From the NCBI GenBank assembly GCA_030750665.1, contig JASMHR010000003.1, positions 1 through 52,922 on the forward strand: a stretch of 52,922 nucleotides of DNA, in the 5' to 3' direction. Positions within the stretch are counted from its first letter, which is position 1. Each line of letters opens with the position of its first letter. Positions 18,801 through 27,220 of the stretch are shown here, one piece after another. The notes below the pieces were generated by a model. It saw only the letters and a list, made by a program, of their open reading frames with translations, had not been told where the DNA came from and ran no database searches. The stretch comes from Candidatus Poseidoniaceae archaeon (GTDB lineage: Archaea > Thermoplasmatota > Poseidoniia > Poseidoniales > Poseidoniaceae). A program made the translations under genes and the position numbers.

Positions 18801-18981
18801 CGCTACGCTGAACCGTTGAATCCAATGTTGGGCTGGCAGCTCTAGTCATCTGATTGCGCAGAGCCGAAAGTGTCAATCCGTCGCCTGAGTGCTTCCGCTC
18901 TTCGCGGCTTCTCAGAACCGCTGTATCTCCGCTGTCGCTGACGCTCATGGGCACCCCATCCCGAACTGCATGCACATTCAC
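15898..18981 (-). CDS. Very long R/E-rich coiled-coil protein with Pro/Thr-rich C-terminal tail
   Basis: 1027 aa; roughly residues 55-600 are nearly continuous charged heptad-like sequence (e.g. RRLEEHRQHMRGRLEQDLSDNHQRRLTFQKERMEIEYDQAL), then a Pro-rich tail with RGPPP units. The start may be the internal MSVSDSG. Confidence 0.85.
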   Translation of the reverse strand: MNVHAVRDGVPMSVSDSGDTAVLRSREERKHSGDGLTLSALRNQMTRAASPTLDSTVQRSARFREEERLRARLRRDRHLRLKAQSERISAMQEVIASELSQQHEMTLSQLERELRKEMEDELAQLEIEALGKEEKDIRERLELQLQREVDSMREQLEVEQERRLEEHRQHMRGRLEQDLSDNHQRRLTFQKERMEIEYDQALQSRIRDMESTIESELEIHFSQVEKNEVERLEEENMSLLSEREEQLRIGIRRRLENQLRERMRSRETRLRSEYERRSRRLEEEVAQQLQSDIEQDLRRETVELEDRMREDVEMAVARRRDELRLQINRDLSESYADRLASRKERLREKYDLTFGQAVESISREITEDIEGEMNRRLEEEFAAYRMAREAEIQNRLSRFRYDQENDIRENLDVKFGEEKRDWVERLETEFQSREKAAMKAIMSEIDAQMRNERLTFETDLDLIRDETTLELEVDMEDRLKEFRSSKEDQISSQLEQQLSKREEIMRNKALIEIRRKESQIRAEIESQLGIKRAEIKDRLGQLGDQMDAFRGMAESKMRESIEQKMQMEIDADSDRLTDKEKEFARLQSEEGRIAKQQSWLSAIAGQPGGAAIGGLGDPSKLGARADPLTAAAGRPTLGGLGAGTSRGPAMPELKRRPLAEQGGPMAHPIQPPLTGGPAQQAIQPVQRVVRQPLPTGPARGGAGEPMSFDPRPDTPAVAPVQAPPSAQVPHVQVPPTQRPTPVGEAIEPNVPEITSEGMVVPARSPVSPSMVPPRLPDAKPIEEEPEEVLPTPIGKEITTEVAPLIPTSTTILKPQEKAPKTVTAQLTPVSTTVLTPSTDSTLSPETTPTESTETETVKEMASITPISTQIMTPATSEEEADGEDGPSSLTPVSRVMMTPQIPIDDLIQDAEEEIPDEADDSDMDSMIESIKVPTIAGIDTKEEVADEAESSRSRRGPPPSTKGSKGPPRRTGRGPPPSGTSGRKGPPDSKRGPPPGAGRRGPPPSSRSGPPSNAGADDDEEDYSEEE

Positions 18982-19050
18982 CCATACTTAAGGGAGGGGG
19001 GTCGCAATCTGTTTCGCGAGGCTGATTATGCGGCGTGGAAGCCACCCCCG

Positions 19051-19947
19051 TCATTCCTCGCTGTTGAATTCTACAGCATCATCATCATTCGCTACCACCG
19101 ATGGTCCGAATACGATGTACGACATGACTAGGAGGAAGGATATCAGCAATAACGCGGAAACGAATCTATTGACATTGAGCGATGTTGTATCGCCTCCTCT
19201 TGATACGTGGATCAACATGGTCAGAGTCGCTGTCAGCAATACCGACATTTGAGTTACCGTTGTCCACATCGGCCAGCCTTTCTTCAATTTAGGCAATTTC
19301 CGGTCAGCGATCATCATGCCTCCTGCGAACAACATGAATGGAAGAATCAGCCAATCATAGTATGGTTTTTCTCCACCCTTTCCAAAGCATATTGGGTCGC
19401 ATTCCCAGGTTGACAACCCAGGACCTATTCCAGTTGCAGGTTGTGTCCAAATGAATAATGCCAGCGACATCAGAAACATCGAGGATGCGGGGGAGGAAAG
19501 TCCTGAGAAGTATGGAACATAACCGCCTTCTTCATGAGCGAATCTCGCCAATCGAAGCATACCTGTGGCGATGACCCAACAACAGGCGATTCCAAGCAAT
19601 ATAGTCCAGAACGGAGTTGCAGACCCCAGCCGGCCGAACATGACGAATATCATCAGGGCAGGTGCTACACAGAATGCCAAACAATCAGACATGATGTCTA
19701 GGTTGCCACCTAGAATTCTAATCTTTGAGTATCTGCGTGCGATTGGACCATCGATGACATCACCAATAACAGAGAGTATGATGCAGAGTACTGCAGCCCA
19801 GATGAAGGTATCATTCATCCCTCCACCAATCGGATCAGACAGCCCATCAACAGCAAGGATCAACATCAGAACAGCGACTGCTCCAAGCAGACCATTCGCC
19901 AGTGTGATATAATCGGCGATTCCCATCATCCGGTAGGTTGTTTTCAT
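19051..19947 (-). CDS. CDP-alcohol phosphatidyltransferase (archaetidylserine/phosphatidylserine synthase-like)
   Basis: 298 aa; DGPIARRYSKIRILGGNLDIMSDCLAFCVAPALM = D-G-x2-A-R-x8-G-x3-D-x3-D signature; multiple TM segments. Confidence 0.9.
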   Translation of the reverse strand: MKTTYRMMGIADYITLANGLLGAVAVLMLILAVDGLSDPIGGGMNDTFIWAAVLCIILSVIGDVIDGPIARRYSKIRILGGNLDIMSDCLAFCVAPALMIFVMFGRLGSATPFWTILLGIACCWVIATGMLRLARFAHEEGGYVPYFSGLSSPASSMFLMSLALFIWTQPATGIGPGLSTWECDPICFGKGGEKPYYDWLILPFMLFAGGMMIADRKLPKLKKGWPMWTTVTQMSVLLTATLTMLIHVSRGGDTTSLNVNRFVSALLLISFLLVMSYIVFGPSVVANDDDAVEFNSEE

Positions 19948-20037
19948 TGGAATCAGTTCGGTCGGGAGGCAAGCACTCTTTCAACAAATCCCCGTCGAAC
20001 GTGGAGAAAGACTATTCTTGAGAGCAACAATACATTC

Positions 20038-20472
20038 TCAGCCGGTCATCTCAAAGCCAGTATCACAGGCTGGACAGGTGACATTTCGAGTCCCTGGTCT
20101 TGTACGCAATCTCAATCGGCGTTCGCAGCCCGGGCATTGAATTTCGGACTTGGGGACGTTTGCTTTCACTTCAAAGTCACATAGACAGGAACCGCAGCGG
20201 ACATTTGCAGGTCTCTCGCCAATACCAACAACGAGTAGTTTGTTGCATTTTGGACAGCCGAGTTTTTCATCTTCCCAATCTCTTCGAGTAACTTCGTGGT
20301 CAATCTTCATCCTTGCTCCGCAGAGAACACATGATAACTCACCCAAGGCGCTTGGAAGCAACCCGTCGCACTTGGGACAGGATAATGGCGGAGGTGCAAT
20401 CCTTGATTCGACGCTCCAAGGCCCCTCTTCAGTATCTTCATCTTCAGAATCTGCCTCGGTCTTTTCTGACAT
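20038..20472 (-). CDS. Multi zinc-ribbon protein (three CxxC...CxxC modules)
   Basis: 144 aa; CPKCDGLLPSALGELSCVLCG / CPKCNKLLVVGIGERPANVRCGSC / CPGCERRLRLRTRPGTRNVTCPAC. Confidence 0.75.
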   Translation of the reverse strand: MSEKTEADSEDEDTEEGPWSVESRIAPPPLSCPKCDGLLPSALGELSCVLCGARMKIDHEVTRRDWEDEKLGCPKCNKLLVVGIGERPANVRCGSCLCDFEVKANVPKSEIQCPGCERRLRLRTRPGTRNVTCPACDTGFEMTG

Positions 20473-20487
20473 CCTTAATCCTCCAAT

Positions 20488-21021
20488 TCACCTGGGTTTG
20501 GAGATCAATGCAACCGCTGAAGGAATGAAAGTGAAGGGTATATCGAAATCCAGTCCATTTTCTGTTGCTACTCTCTCGATGGTCTTCTTGGCAGTTATGG
20601 AATCGGTTGCGTTTCCGGATAGGTTGACCATTTTTATCTGGGCACCGCGTTCCAGCAGTTCTCTTACTTCTGGGTCAAGATTCTCTACCCAAGATGGCAA
20701 ACCGCCTCCTGAAATGGGGGCTGATGGAGTCTGATCATTGCTGCTGGAACTTACTTTCTGGATACATTTCCACCAACGAGAACGTCCGACATCACGGTGA
20801 TTCTCAATCAGTCCGATATTACTCAAATGTTTGAGATGATGATAGAGATGGTATCTCTCAATGCCTACTGCTTTACACAGTTGGACAGTTGACATTTCAT
20901 CAGAGTCAGCCAGTTGTTGGTAGAGTGCGTGTCGAGTAGGATGTGCAAGTGCTAGCCGGATGGGGTCGCCCCGAATCTTTGCCATACTCCATCCCCGTGT
21001 CTCCCAAGCCGGCTCAGCCAT
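20488..21021 (-). CDS. ArsR-like winged HTH transcriptional regulator
   Basis: 177 aa; LALAHPTRHALYQQLADSDEMSTVQLCKAVGIERYHLYHHLKHLSNIGLIENHRDVGRSRWWKC. Confidence 0.8.
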   Translation of the reverse strand: MAEPAWETRGWSMAKIRGDPIRLALAHPTRHALYQQLADSDEMSTVQLCKAVGIERYHLYHHLKHLSNIGLIENHRDVGRSRWWKCIQKVSSSSNDQTPSAPISGGGLPSWVENLDPEVRELLERGAQIKMVNLSGNATDSITAKKTIERVATENGLDFDIPFTFIPSAVALISKPR

Positions 21022-21050
21022 ATTTCAAAGCGTCGCAAGATGGCCTTGTT

Positions 21051-23735
21051 TCATGACCTCAAGCCACGCCTTGCCATCAGGGATTGGAAAGCCTCTCGAG
21101 TATCGTTCCATAGATCCTTGAACAGGTCCATCAACATTGCAAGGATTCCCTTTTCACCAGACAATCTTGCACCGTTGAGGATGACTAGGATAGCTGAAGC
21201 CTCATGAGCCAGAACTCCAATCCATAGTTGGTCATTGTACTCCGATACTACTGACCAGACAAGCAAGATAGTGATGGAGACAGAAATCAGAATATTTTGA
21301 GTGACTACGGTTCTGGTTCTTCGTGCCAATCGAATTAATTTACTGATCAGACGAGGGTCGTCTCCCGGAACCAATACATCTGCGGCATCAAGGTTAACCT
21401 GTTCACCGCTACCTATTGCTACTCCAACGTCAGAATTAGCCAGAGCTGCGGCGTCATTGAAACCATCTCCAGCCATCATGGTTACATGCGTTTTCGCTCT
21501 TGCTTCCACCCAATTCGCCTTGTCATTAGGGTCGAGGTCTCCTCTACAGGCAGCAGCGGGAATACCAACTCGCGGTCCAAATGCCTCAACGGCAGTACTG
21601 AGGTCACCTGACAATACTTCGACATTCACTTTCTGTTGATGCAATTCCTGTATCATTGCATCAGCCCCCTCTCGAATATCATCATGAACGAAGACGAACA
21701 GTGCAACGGCTTTGCCCGAACTGCTCAACAAAGAAGTGCCATGCCCTTCTTCCTTGGCTTCTTCCAGTGCTTTGTTGATATCCGAAGGTATGTCCACTCC
21801 TTCAGAAAGCAGCCAGTCAGGTCGTCCGAACATGACCTTGGTGTTTCCACGTTTACCAGTGACTCCAGCCTTTCCATCGTTGTGCTCCTTGACCTTGGTA
21901 GCTTCATATCCTTTTTCGGCAACCTGTGATTTGATGACTTCAGCATAGGGATGTGATGAACGGGCTTCCAATCCAGCAGCCAGTTTCATTGCCGCAGCCT
22001 CTTGTTTGCCCTTGGCCATCACCACTCTGTCCAGTCTTGGTCTTCCAGAGGTCAATGTTCCTGTCTTATCCAATAATGCTAGATTGACCCTACCTAGGCG
22101 TTCAATGACGTCTCCGCCGCGAGCGATGGCTCCAGAATGAGCGGCGTTGGCCAAAGAAGCGGCGTGAGGAATGGGTGCAGCTAGAAGCAGGGCGCAGGGA
22201 CAAGCAACTACCCATAACAGCAGCATCATCTTCCAGTTGGAAGCCTCACCAGAAAGGAACCAGGCCAGCGGCGCACCAATGAGAACCAAAGGAATCCAAA
22301 TCGCTGTGAATACCTCGACAGTACTCTGTAGGCGCGGGGGTTTTTCTCTGAATGAATGAACATCTTCAATCAAGCCACTGAGTCTTGTGTTCTCTCCAGT
22401 GGCAGTGGTGCTGATGATCAATGGCCCCTGTCTTAACACTAGACCTGCCAACACTTCATCGCCTTCTTCCACTCTGACGGGAATTGACTCTCCAGTCAAC
22501 GGTGCTCTATCTATTGAACCAGTCCCCTCCACTACTTCTCCATCAACAGGGATGACTTCGCCGCTGCGAACCTCGACACGGTCTCCAGCGGCCAGTAAAG
22601 AGACAGGCATCTCCTCGATATCACAGAGAGGTTCTGCCACTTGAACGGGTACACCTTGTGCTATGGATGATGATTCGGGGTCTGCAACGTCCACAGTTGC
22701 CATGTTCAATCGTATTCCAGATGCCTTTGGCTTCTCTTGAACCACTCTTGCTTTACGGGGAAGACGGTCCAATCCACCCTGCATCGCTTTACGCGCTCGC
22801 ATGAGAGCAGAGCCTTCCATATGTGAGGTGAATGCAACCAGAATTACAACCAAGAGAGCCTCGCTCCAAGCCTGTAATACCGCTGCCCCTAAGACCGCTA
22901 ATGTTGTCAATATCTGGAAACCAAGTTGCCTTGACCTGAGGCTGGCTATCGCCTCAGTGAACATTCTGAAACCTCCGATGAGAATACCAGCGATACCGAT
23001 GCTCATTATCAGCCACATCGGCCCACTCAGTATCTCCAATGTCAGGACTGCAGCAAATGCAGGTACTGCTACTGCTCCACCGAGCAGGCGAATCTGGTCA
23101 GGGCGCAGCCGATTGGAAACAGCAGGGCGAAGTTGGACTTCATGTCCGATGAGATTGCTCAATGCCAAGTCGCGAGCCTCGACAATCGAAATGCTGGAGT
23201 CCTCAGATACTTGGACCAGAATTCCACCATCATCATCCGACTGGACATCCAGAATACCGGATTGCCTCTTAATCAATTTCAATAGTCCTCTAGAATCAAT
23301 ATCTAAGCGCTTACTCAGACGGTCACTCTTCACTCCGCCCAACTGATACCATTGCAAATCTGGAGCATGTCCAAGACTTGACAATACACCATTGGCTTCA
23401 GAAAGTGTTCCCTTGGATAGGTCAACCACCAATCTGACACTGCCTTCGGCCACTGAAACATTGCAATCAGTGACCACATCCAGACGATTCAGGGCCTTTG
23501 TCGCCTTGAACGCACAATCAGGGCAGTCCATTCCAGTAAGTGGCCAGGCTACTGAGTGTTCACCACTCACCACAAGGTCGACGAGAACCTCATCGATTGG
23601 AGTCGTATCTATTTCAGGTTCAATGATGGCTTCAACCACTTCCTCCACTTGTATATCTTCAATCTTTTGAGTTTGAGAGGAACCTGAAAGGTCGTCGAGG
23701 AAAAGAAAATCCTCACCACCATCTCCCCCTACCAT
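21051..23735 (-). CDS. P1B-type heavy-metal-translocating ATPase
   Basis: HMA motif GMDCPDCAFKATKAL, CPCALLLAAP, DKTGTLTSGRP, SHPYAEVIK, AGDGFNDAAAL. Start set at ATG 23735 (MVGGDGGEDF). Confidence 0.93.
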   Translation of the reverse strand: MVGGDGGEDFLFLDDLSGSSQTQKIEDIQVEEVVEAIIEPEIDTTPIDEVLVDLVVSGEHSVAWPLTGMDCPDCAFKATKALNRLDVVTDCNVSVAEGSVRLVVDLSKGTLSEANGVLSSLGHAPDLQWYQLGGVKSDRLSKRLDIDSRGLLKLIKRQSGILDVQSDDDGGILVQVSEDSSISIVEARDLALSNLIGHEVQLRPAVSNRLRPDQIRLLGGAVAVPAFAAVLTLEILSGPMWLIMSIGIAGILIGGFRMFTEAIASLRSRQLGFQILTTLAVLGAAVLQAWSEALLVVILVAFTSHMEGSALMRARKAMQGGLDRLPRKARVVQEKPKASGIRLNMATVDVADPESSSIAQGVPVQVAEPLCDIEEMPVSLLAAGDRVEVRSGEVIPVDGEVVEGTGSIDRAPLTGESIPVRVEEGDEVLAGLVLRQGPLIISTTATGENTRLSGLIEDVHSFREKPPRLQSTVEVFTAIWIPLVLIGAPLAWFLSGEASNWKMMLLLWVVACPCALLLAAPIPHAASLANAAHSGAIARGGDVIERLGRVNLALLDKTGTLTSGRPRLDRVVMAKGKQEAAAMKLAAGLEARSSHPYAEVIKSQVAEKGYEATKVKEHNDGKAGVTGKRGNTKVMFGRPDWLLSEGVDIPSDINKALEEAKEEGHGTSLLSSSGKAVALFVFVHDDIREGADAMIQELHQQKVNVEVLSGDLSTAVEAFGPRVGIPAAACRGDLDPNDKANWVEARAKTHVTMMAGDGFNDAAALANSDVGVAIGSGEQVNLDAADVLVPGDDPRLISKLIRLARRTRTVVTQNILISVSITILLVWSVVSEYNDQLWIGVLAHEASAILVILNGARLSGEKGILAMLMDLFKDLWNDTREAFQSLMARRGLRS

Positions 23736-24531
23736 GATGAGCGACGAGATGCCCTTCGTCAAGAACCCAACGCTACTTCAGCGTTACAATCAAGCGCTAA
23801 ACCTCCGTGGTGCAGCCATGGGACTATTGCCATCAGAGCATGATCTCAGAATGCTTGTCATCGATATTGATGGAACTCTTACCGATGAGAACAAGTTGTT
23901 GCATACAGGTGCCGTTGAAGCGCTGCGAAAACTTGAGCAGGCAGGAATTCCAGTTGGTCTGGCGACCGGAAATGTCAGACCAATCACCTGGGGATTGTGG
24001 CGATTTCTTGGAATCACTGGTCCGATGATATGTGAAACAGGTGGAGTGATTTGGGAACCTCAACATGAGCAATTACTACACATGGCAGATGGAGCCCGTT
24101 CAAGGGCTGCTGCAGAGTGGTTGTCTACTCAGATAGATGGACTTGATGCATCAGGAATCGAATCCAATGCTTGGAGAGAGAGCGAGTGGTGCCTCAAGGT
24201 GCAAGAAGACGATGAACGAATTAGAGAATTGTTGAGCAACTCAGAATGGCCCGACCTCAAAGTGGTCAGGACAGGATTCGCCATTCATCTGGCAGAGCCA
24301 CAGGTCAACAAGGGCAATGGTCTGTTGAAATCACTCGAGATTCGAGGTATTTCTCCACAACAGGTCTGTGTTGTTGGCGATGCTCCGAACGACGACCCCT
24401 TGTTCGAGGTCGCAGGCTGGTCAATAGCAGTAGGGGGGGCGTTTGAATCCACAGCGGAATTGGCCGATGTGAAATCTCCATACTTCAGGGCCGATACTTT
24501 CCCACATCTTGTCAATGAATGGCTGGCTTGA
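23734..24531 (+). CDS. Phosphoglycolate phosphatase (archaeal HAD type)
   Basis: 265 aa; MLVIDIDGTLTDENKLLHTGAVEALRKLEQAGIPVGLATGNVRP, ICETGGVIW, VNKGNGLLKSLEIRGISPQQVCVVGDAPNDDPLF. Confidence 0.88.
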   Translation: MMSDEMPFVKNPTLLQRYNQALNLRGAAMGLLPSEHDLRMLVIDIDGTLTDENKLLHTGAVEALRKLEQAGIPVGLATGNVRPITWGLWRFLGITGPMICETGGVIWEPQHEQLLHMADGARSRAAAEWLSTQIDGLDASGIESNAWRESEWCLKVQEDDERIRELLSNSEWPDLKVVRTGFAIHLAEPQVNKGNGLLKSLEIRGISPQQVCVVGDAPNDDPLFEVAGWSIAVGGAFESTAELADVKSPYFRADTFPHLVNEWLA

Positions 24532-24601
24532 AGTGACGAGTAATAGAAAAGACAAGCATCCTGAGTATCGGTTTTATGTCTATGATTCAAGTCGTAAGGT
24601 C

Positions 24602-25195
24602 ATGGAGCGAGTGTCTATTCTCTCAGCACTCATTATTTCCCTTATTGTTCTAGTATCTGGATGCATTACAAAAGAATCTGATTTAGAACAGAAATCGACA
24701 TTATCGGAACCCTGTCCAGATGACCAGCCCCCTGAATGGTTCATTGGATGTTCTATGCCATCTTTTTCATTACTGGATGATTCCAATATCTCTCACAATG
24801 AATCGTCCACAAATGGTAGCGGAAGATGGGTAGCATATTTCTCTGCGACATGGTGTGGCCACTGTAAGCCTACAATCATGGCATTGAATGAAGGAATCGC
24901 CTCGGGACACATGTTGGTGTTCAACAAGGATGCTAGAGATGAATATTCGAATATGAGTGCTTGGAAAGAGTTGATGGAAAATGAGACTAATCAGACCTTT
25001 AATCGCCCTTTCATTCACGCTCCAGGATTGGCTGAGAACCTCACAGTTTCTTCTATCCCACATATCGTGCTCATCGACAACAACACCATCATTTCAGTCA
25101 GGCGTGGGCTTTGGGACGATTCAGAATCAATAACCACCTGGTTCTATTCAGAATCTCCAGCCTCCGGACTCTCCCAGCAGATAGAAAATCCCTGA
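24602..25195 (+). CDS. Thioredoxin-fold lipoprotein
   Basis: Start at ATG 24602: MERVSILSALIISLIVLVSGCIT (lipobox) then RWVAYFSATWCGHCKPTIMALNEGI (CxxC active site). Confidence 0.8.
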   Translation: MERVSILSALIISLIVLVSGCITKESDLEQKSTLSEPCPDDQPPEWFIGCSMPSFSLLDDSNISHNESSTNGSGRWVAYFSATWCGHCKPTIMALNEGIASGHMLVFNKDARDEYSNMSAWKELMENETNQTFNRPFIHAPGLAENLTVSSIPHIVLIDNNTIISVRRGLWDDSESITTWFYSESPASGLSQQIENP

Positions 25196-25251
25196 TGCTC
25201 TTATATTAGGCAGGAGTAAGTTGATTTGGAGTATATATCCCACATACACAT

Positions 25252-25395
25252 GTGTTGGAACTTACCGATGCTTTAGGTGATGCTATCGATGAGATGGAAG
25301 CAGAACTCAAGAAGCGCTGGTGGTGGAGGGTTCTCTGGCCAACCTTGCTGTATGGTCCATTAATCTTGATTGGGATATACCTCTATCGAATGTGA
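25252..25395 (+). CDS. Small single-TM protein (47 aa, GTG start), not in supplied ORF track
   Basis: Translated by eye: VLELTDALGDAIDEMEAELKKRWWWRVLWPTLLYGPLILIGIYLYRM*; acidic amphipathic N-terminus, KKRWWWR, then one TM. Confidence 0.55.
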   Translation: MLELTDALGDAIDEMEAELKKRWWWRVLWPTLLYGPLILIGIYLYRM

Positions 25396-25525
25396 CCAAA
25401 GAGTACGGACGCGACAGGCATCTCACGCGGGGGTGTTGGATGGGCCCCCTTGCGAATACAGGGTATCTATTTGTGCTCAAGTATGCACAACTCAGGATTT
25501 GACTTGTGCTTGAGAAAATTGCTAC

Positions 25526-26512
25526 TCACTCTGCGCCATATGAACGGAAGTAGTTGCAATCTTCTGTTTTCCGACTCTTGCCACCAGCATCGGTTGGAAA
25601 ACGTCCATCCAATCGCGCTCTGATATGCCCAGATAGCACCTTTGTTGCTAGCATGGCAGCGGTGAATTCAGTAAGTGGACCATCCTTTCCAGGGACTATC
25701 TCATTGACATCGGCTGAAATTACCTGCGCCTTTGAATTTGAGAACAGAGCATCGATTGTTTCCACAGCATGCCACATGGAAAGACCACCAGGTACGGGAG
25801 TTCCAGTGTCGGGTACCAATGAGCCGTCCATGCCGTCGATATCGATGCTTAGGTGTACGCAACCTTCAACCGATTCAAGTGCTGACAACCACTCAAGCCA
25901 TGCGCCTTGTCCAGCACAAGGACTCAAGATATCGCTGGCGAACCATGTGGAGATCCGTTCGTCGGAATCAATCCTTTCCGCCTCCTCACGAGAAAATGCA
26001 CGTACTCCAACCTGCATCAAACGTCCAATTCCCATATCCAAGGCTCTGGCTGCAGCACAAGCGTGCGACCATTTCTCTCCATCAAGTTCCTGTCTCAGAT
26101 CAGCATGAGCATCTATCTGCACCACGGTCAATTCTTCCAGTGGTGACGGCACTGCTGCCAGTATTGGAGGGAGTATTCCATGCTCTCCACCAAGGATGAT
26201 GGGAAAGCAATTCCCTGTGAACCAAGGTCGTAGATGAGCAGTCATGTTGTCCAGTTGTTCTAGCAATGTGTCTCCTTCTCCATCCCACGGTTCTGCGGTA
26301 TGTATCGATGCTCCAGCTGGGATATCTAAAGGAAGCGATGGGTCATACAATTCCACCTGTGTAGAAGCACGAATGCAGGCAGAGGGGCCCTGAGCGGTTC
26401 CTTGGCCATAGGAAGTCGTCAGTTCATAGGGGAGTGAAATCACGACGACATCGACATCGTCGCCTTTTTCAGGGAGGCCGAGGAAGTTACCCTCAACATG
26501 GTCGGGTTCCAT
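25526..26512 (-). CDS. speB: Agmatinase/arginase-family ureohydrolase
   Basis: 328 aa; PIILGGEHGILPPIL, VVQIDAHADLRQELDGEKWSHACAAARALD, LSIDIDGMDGSLVPDTGTPVPGGLSM. Confidence 0.88.
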   Translation of the reverse strand: MEPDHVEGNFLGLPEKGDDVDVVVISLPYELTTSYGQGTAQGPSACIRASTQVELYDPSLPLDIPAGASIHTAEPWDGEGDTLLEQLDNMTAHLRPWFTGNCFPIILGGEHGILPPILAAVPSPLEELTVVQIDAHADLRQELDGEKWSHACAAARALDMGIGRLMQVGVRAFSREEAERIDSDERISTWFASDILSPCAGQGAWLEWLSALESVEGCVHLSIDIDGMDGSLVPDTGTPVPGGLSMWHAVETIDALFSNSKAQVISADVNEIVPGKDGPLTEFTAAMLATKVLSGHIRARLDGRFPTDAGGKSRKTEDCNYFRSYGAE

Positions 26513-26678
26513 CAGACTGACGCGGAGTTGTGTAGAATTAAGCCCTTTCAGAGTGTAAAACTCCGAAAAGAGTGTTAATTGTGCGGATTATTCATATAGC
26601 ACCGTGTACAGAATAAACTACTGCGCAGCAATAGCCGATTGGTCGGACCTTAGAGCCGGCGCACCACGAGGGAAAAAG

Positions 26679-27101
26679 ATGGGAATGTCTCTACATGAAC
26701 TCACAGAAGCGATTAGACAACACATTGATTCGGATATGGAAGCGGATGTTGCTTCGGGCATGGCAGAGCATGCTCTAGGCTTCTTTGGCTTCTACGAGAG
26801 GATTATTGATAATGCTCTTGAACCAACTGATCGAAACCTGTTCTACATGTTCCAGGATTATGATTTGCTGACTACTGAGTCTGAAGAGACAACATTGTGG
26901 GATGGGCGTGAATGGCGTATTCATTATTGGCGTTTCAAGCCAGAATTACGTGACAAAGTACTCTCATACATGGACAGTACCAAGGAAGTGGCTGAAATCG
27001 ATCCGTTCTCCGACATCTATGGCGAGATTGGGGAGATGGTATGGAACCGAGATGATGACATGCCTGCCAACCCAAATGCCTTCACCAATGATAGATGGTG
27101 A
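26679..27101 (+). CDS. Conserved-looking hypothetical cytosolic protein
   Basis: Start at internal ATG: MGMSLHELTEAIRQHIDSDMEADVASGMAEHALGFFGFYERIIDNAL...; coding-like composition, no family assigned. Confidence 0.65.
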   Translation: MGMSLHELTEAIRQHIDSDMEADVASGMAEHALGFFGFYERIIDNALEPTDRNLFYMFQDYDLLTTESEETTLWDGREWRIHYWRFKPELRDKVLSYMDSTKEVAEIDPFSDIYGEIGEMVWNRDDDMPANPNAFTNDRW

Positions 27102-27220
27102 TTATCACATAGAATCACGGTTTTCATTTACTGAACTCAGGAGATTCACAGACTTCATTCACCTGACTAAGCCAGTTGAAGTCTTAACGAGAAACCGAAC
27201 CTGTTGAATAGGTCGCTTCC

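Noticed and set aside
22801-23346. 181-aa + strand ORF
   Set aside because: Antisense within the P-type ATPase; Ser/Thr/Arg-rich shadow ORF.
24431-24438. G-run of about 7 in phosphoglycolate phosphatase
   Set aside because: Short, in frame, and within normal expectation; not comparable to the G11 tract.
25424-25456. GC-rich imperfect hairpin 'cgcgggggtgttggatgggcccccttgcg' after the 47-aa ORF
   Set aside because: Only about 5 bp of stem with an 11-nt loop and no U-run; too weak to call terminator or RNA element.
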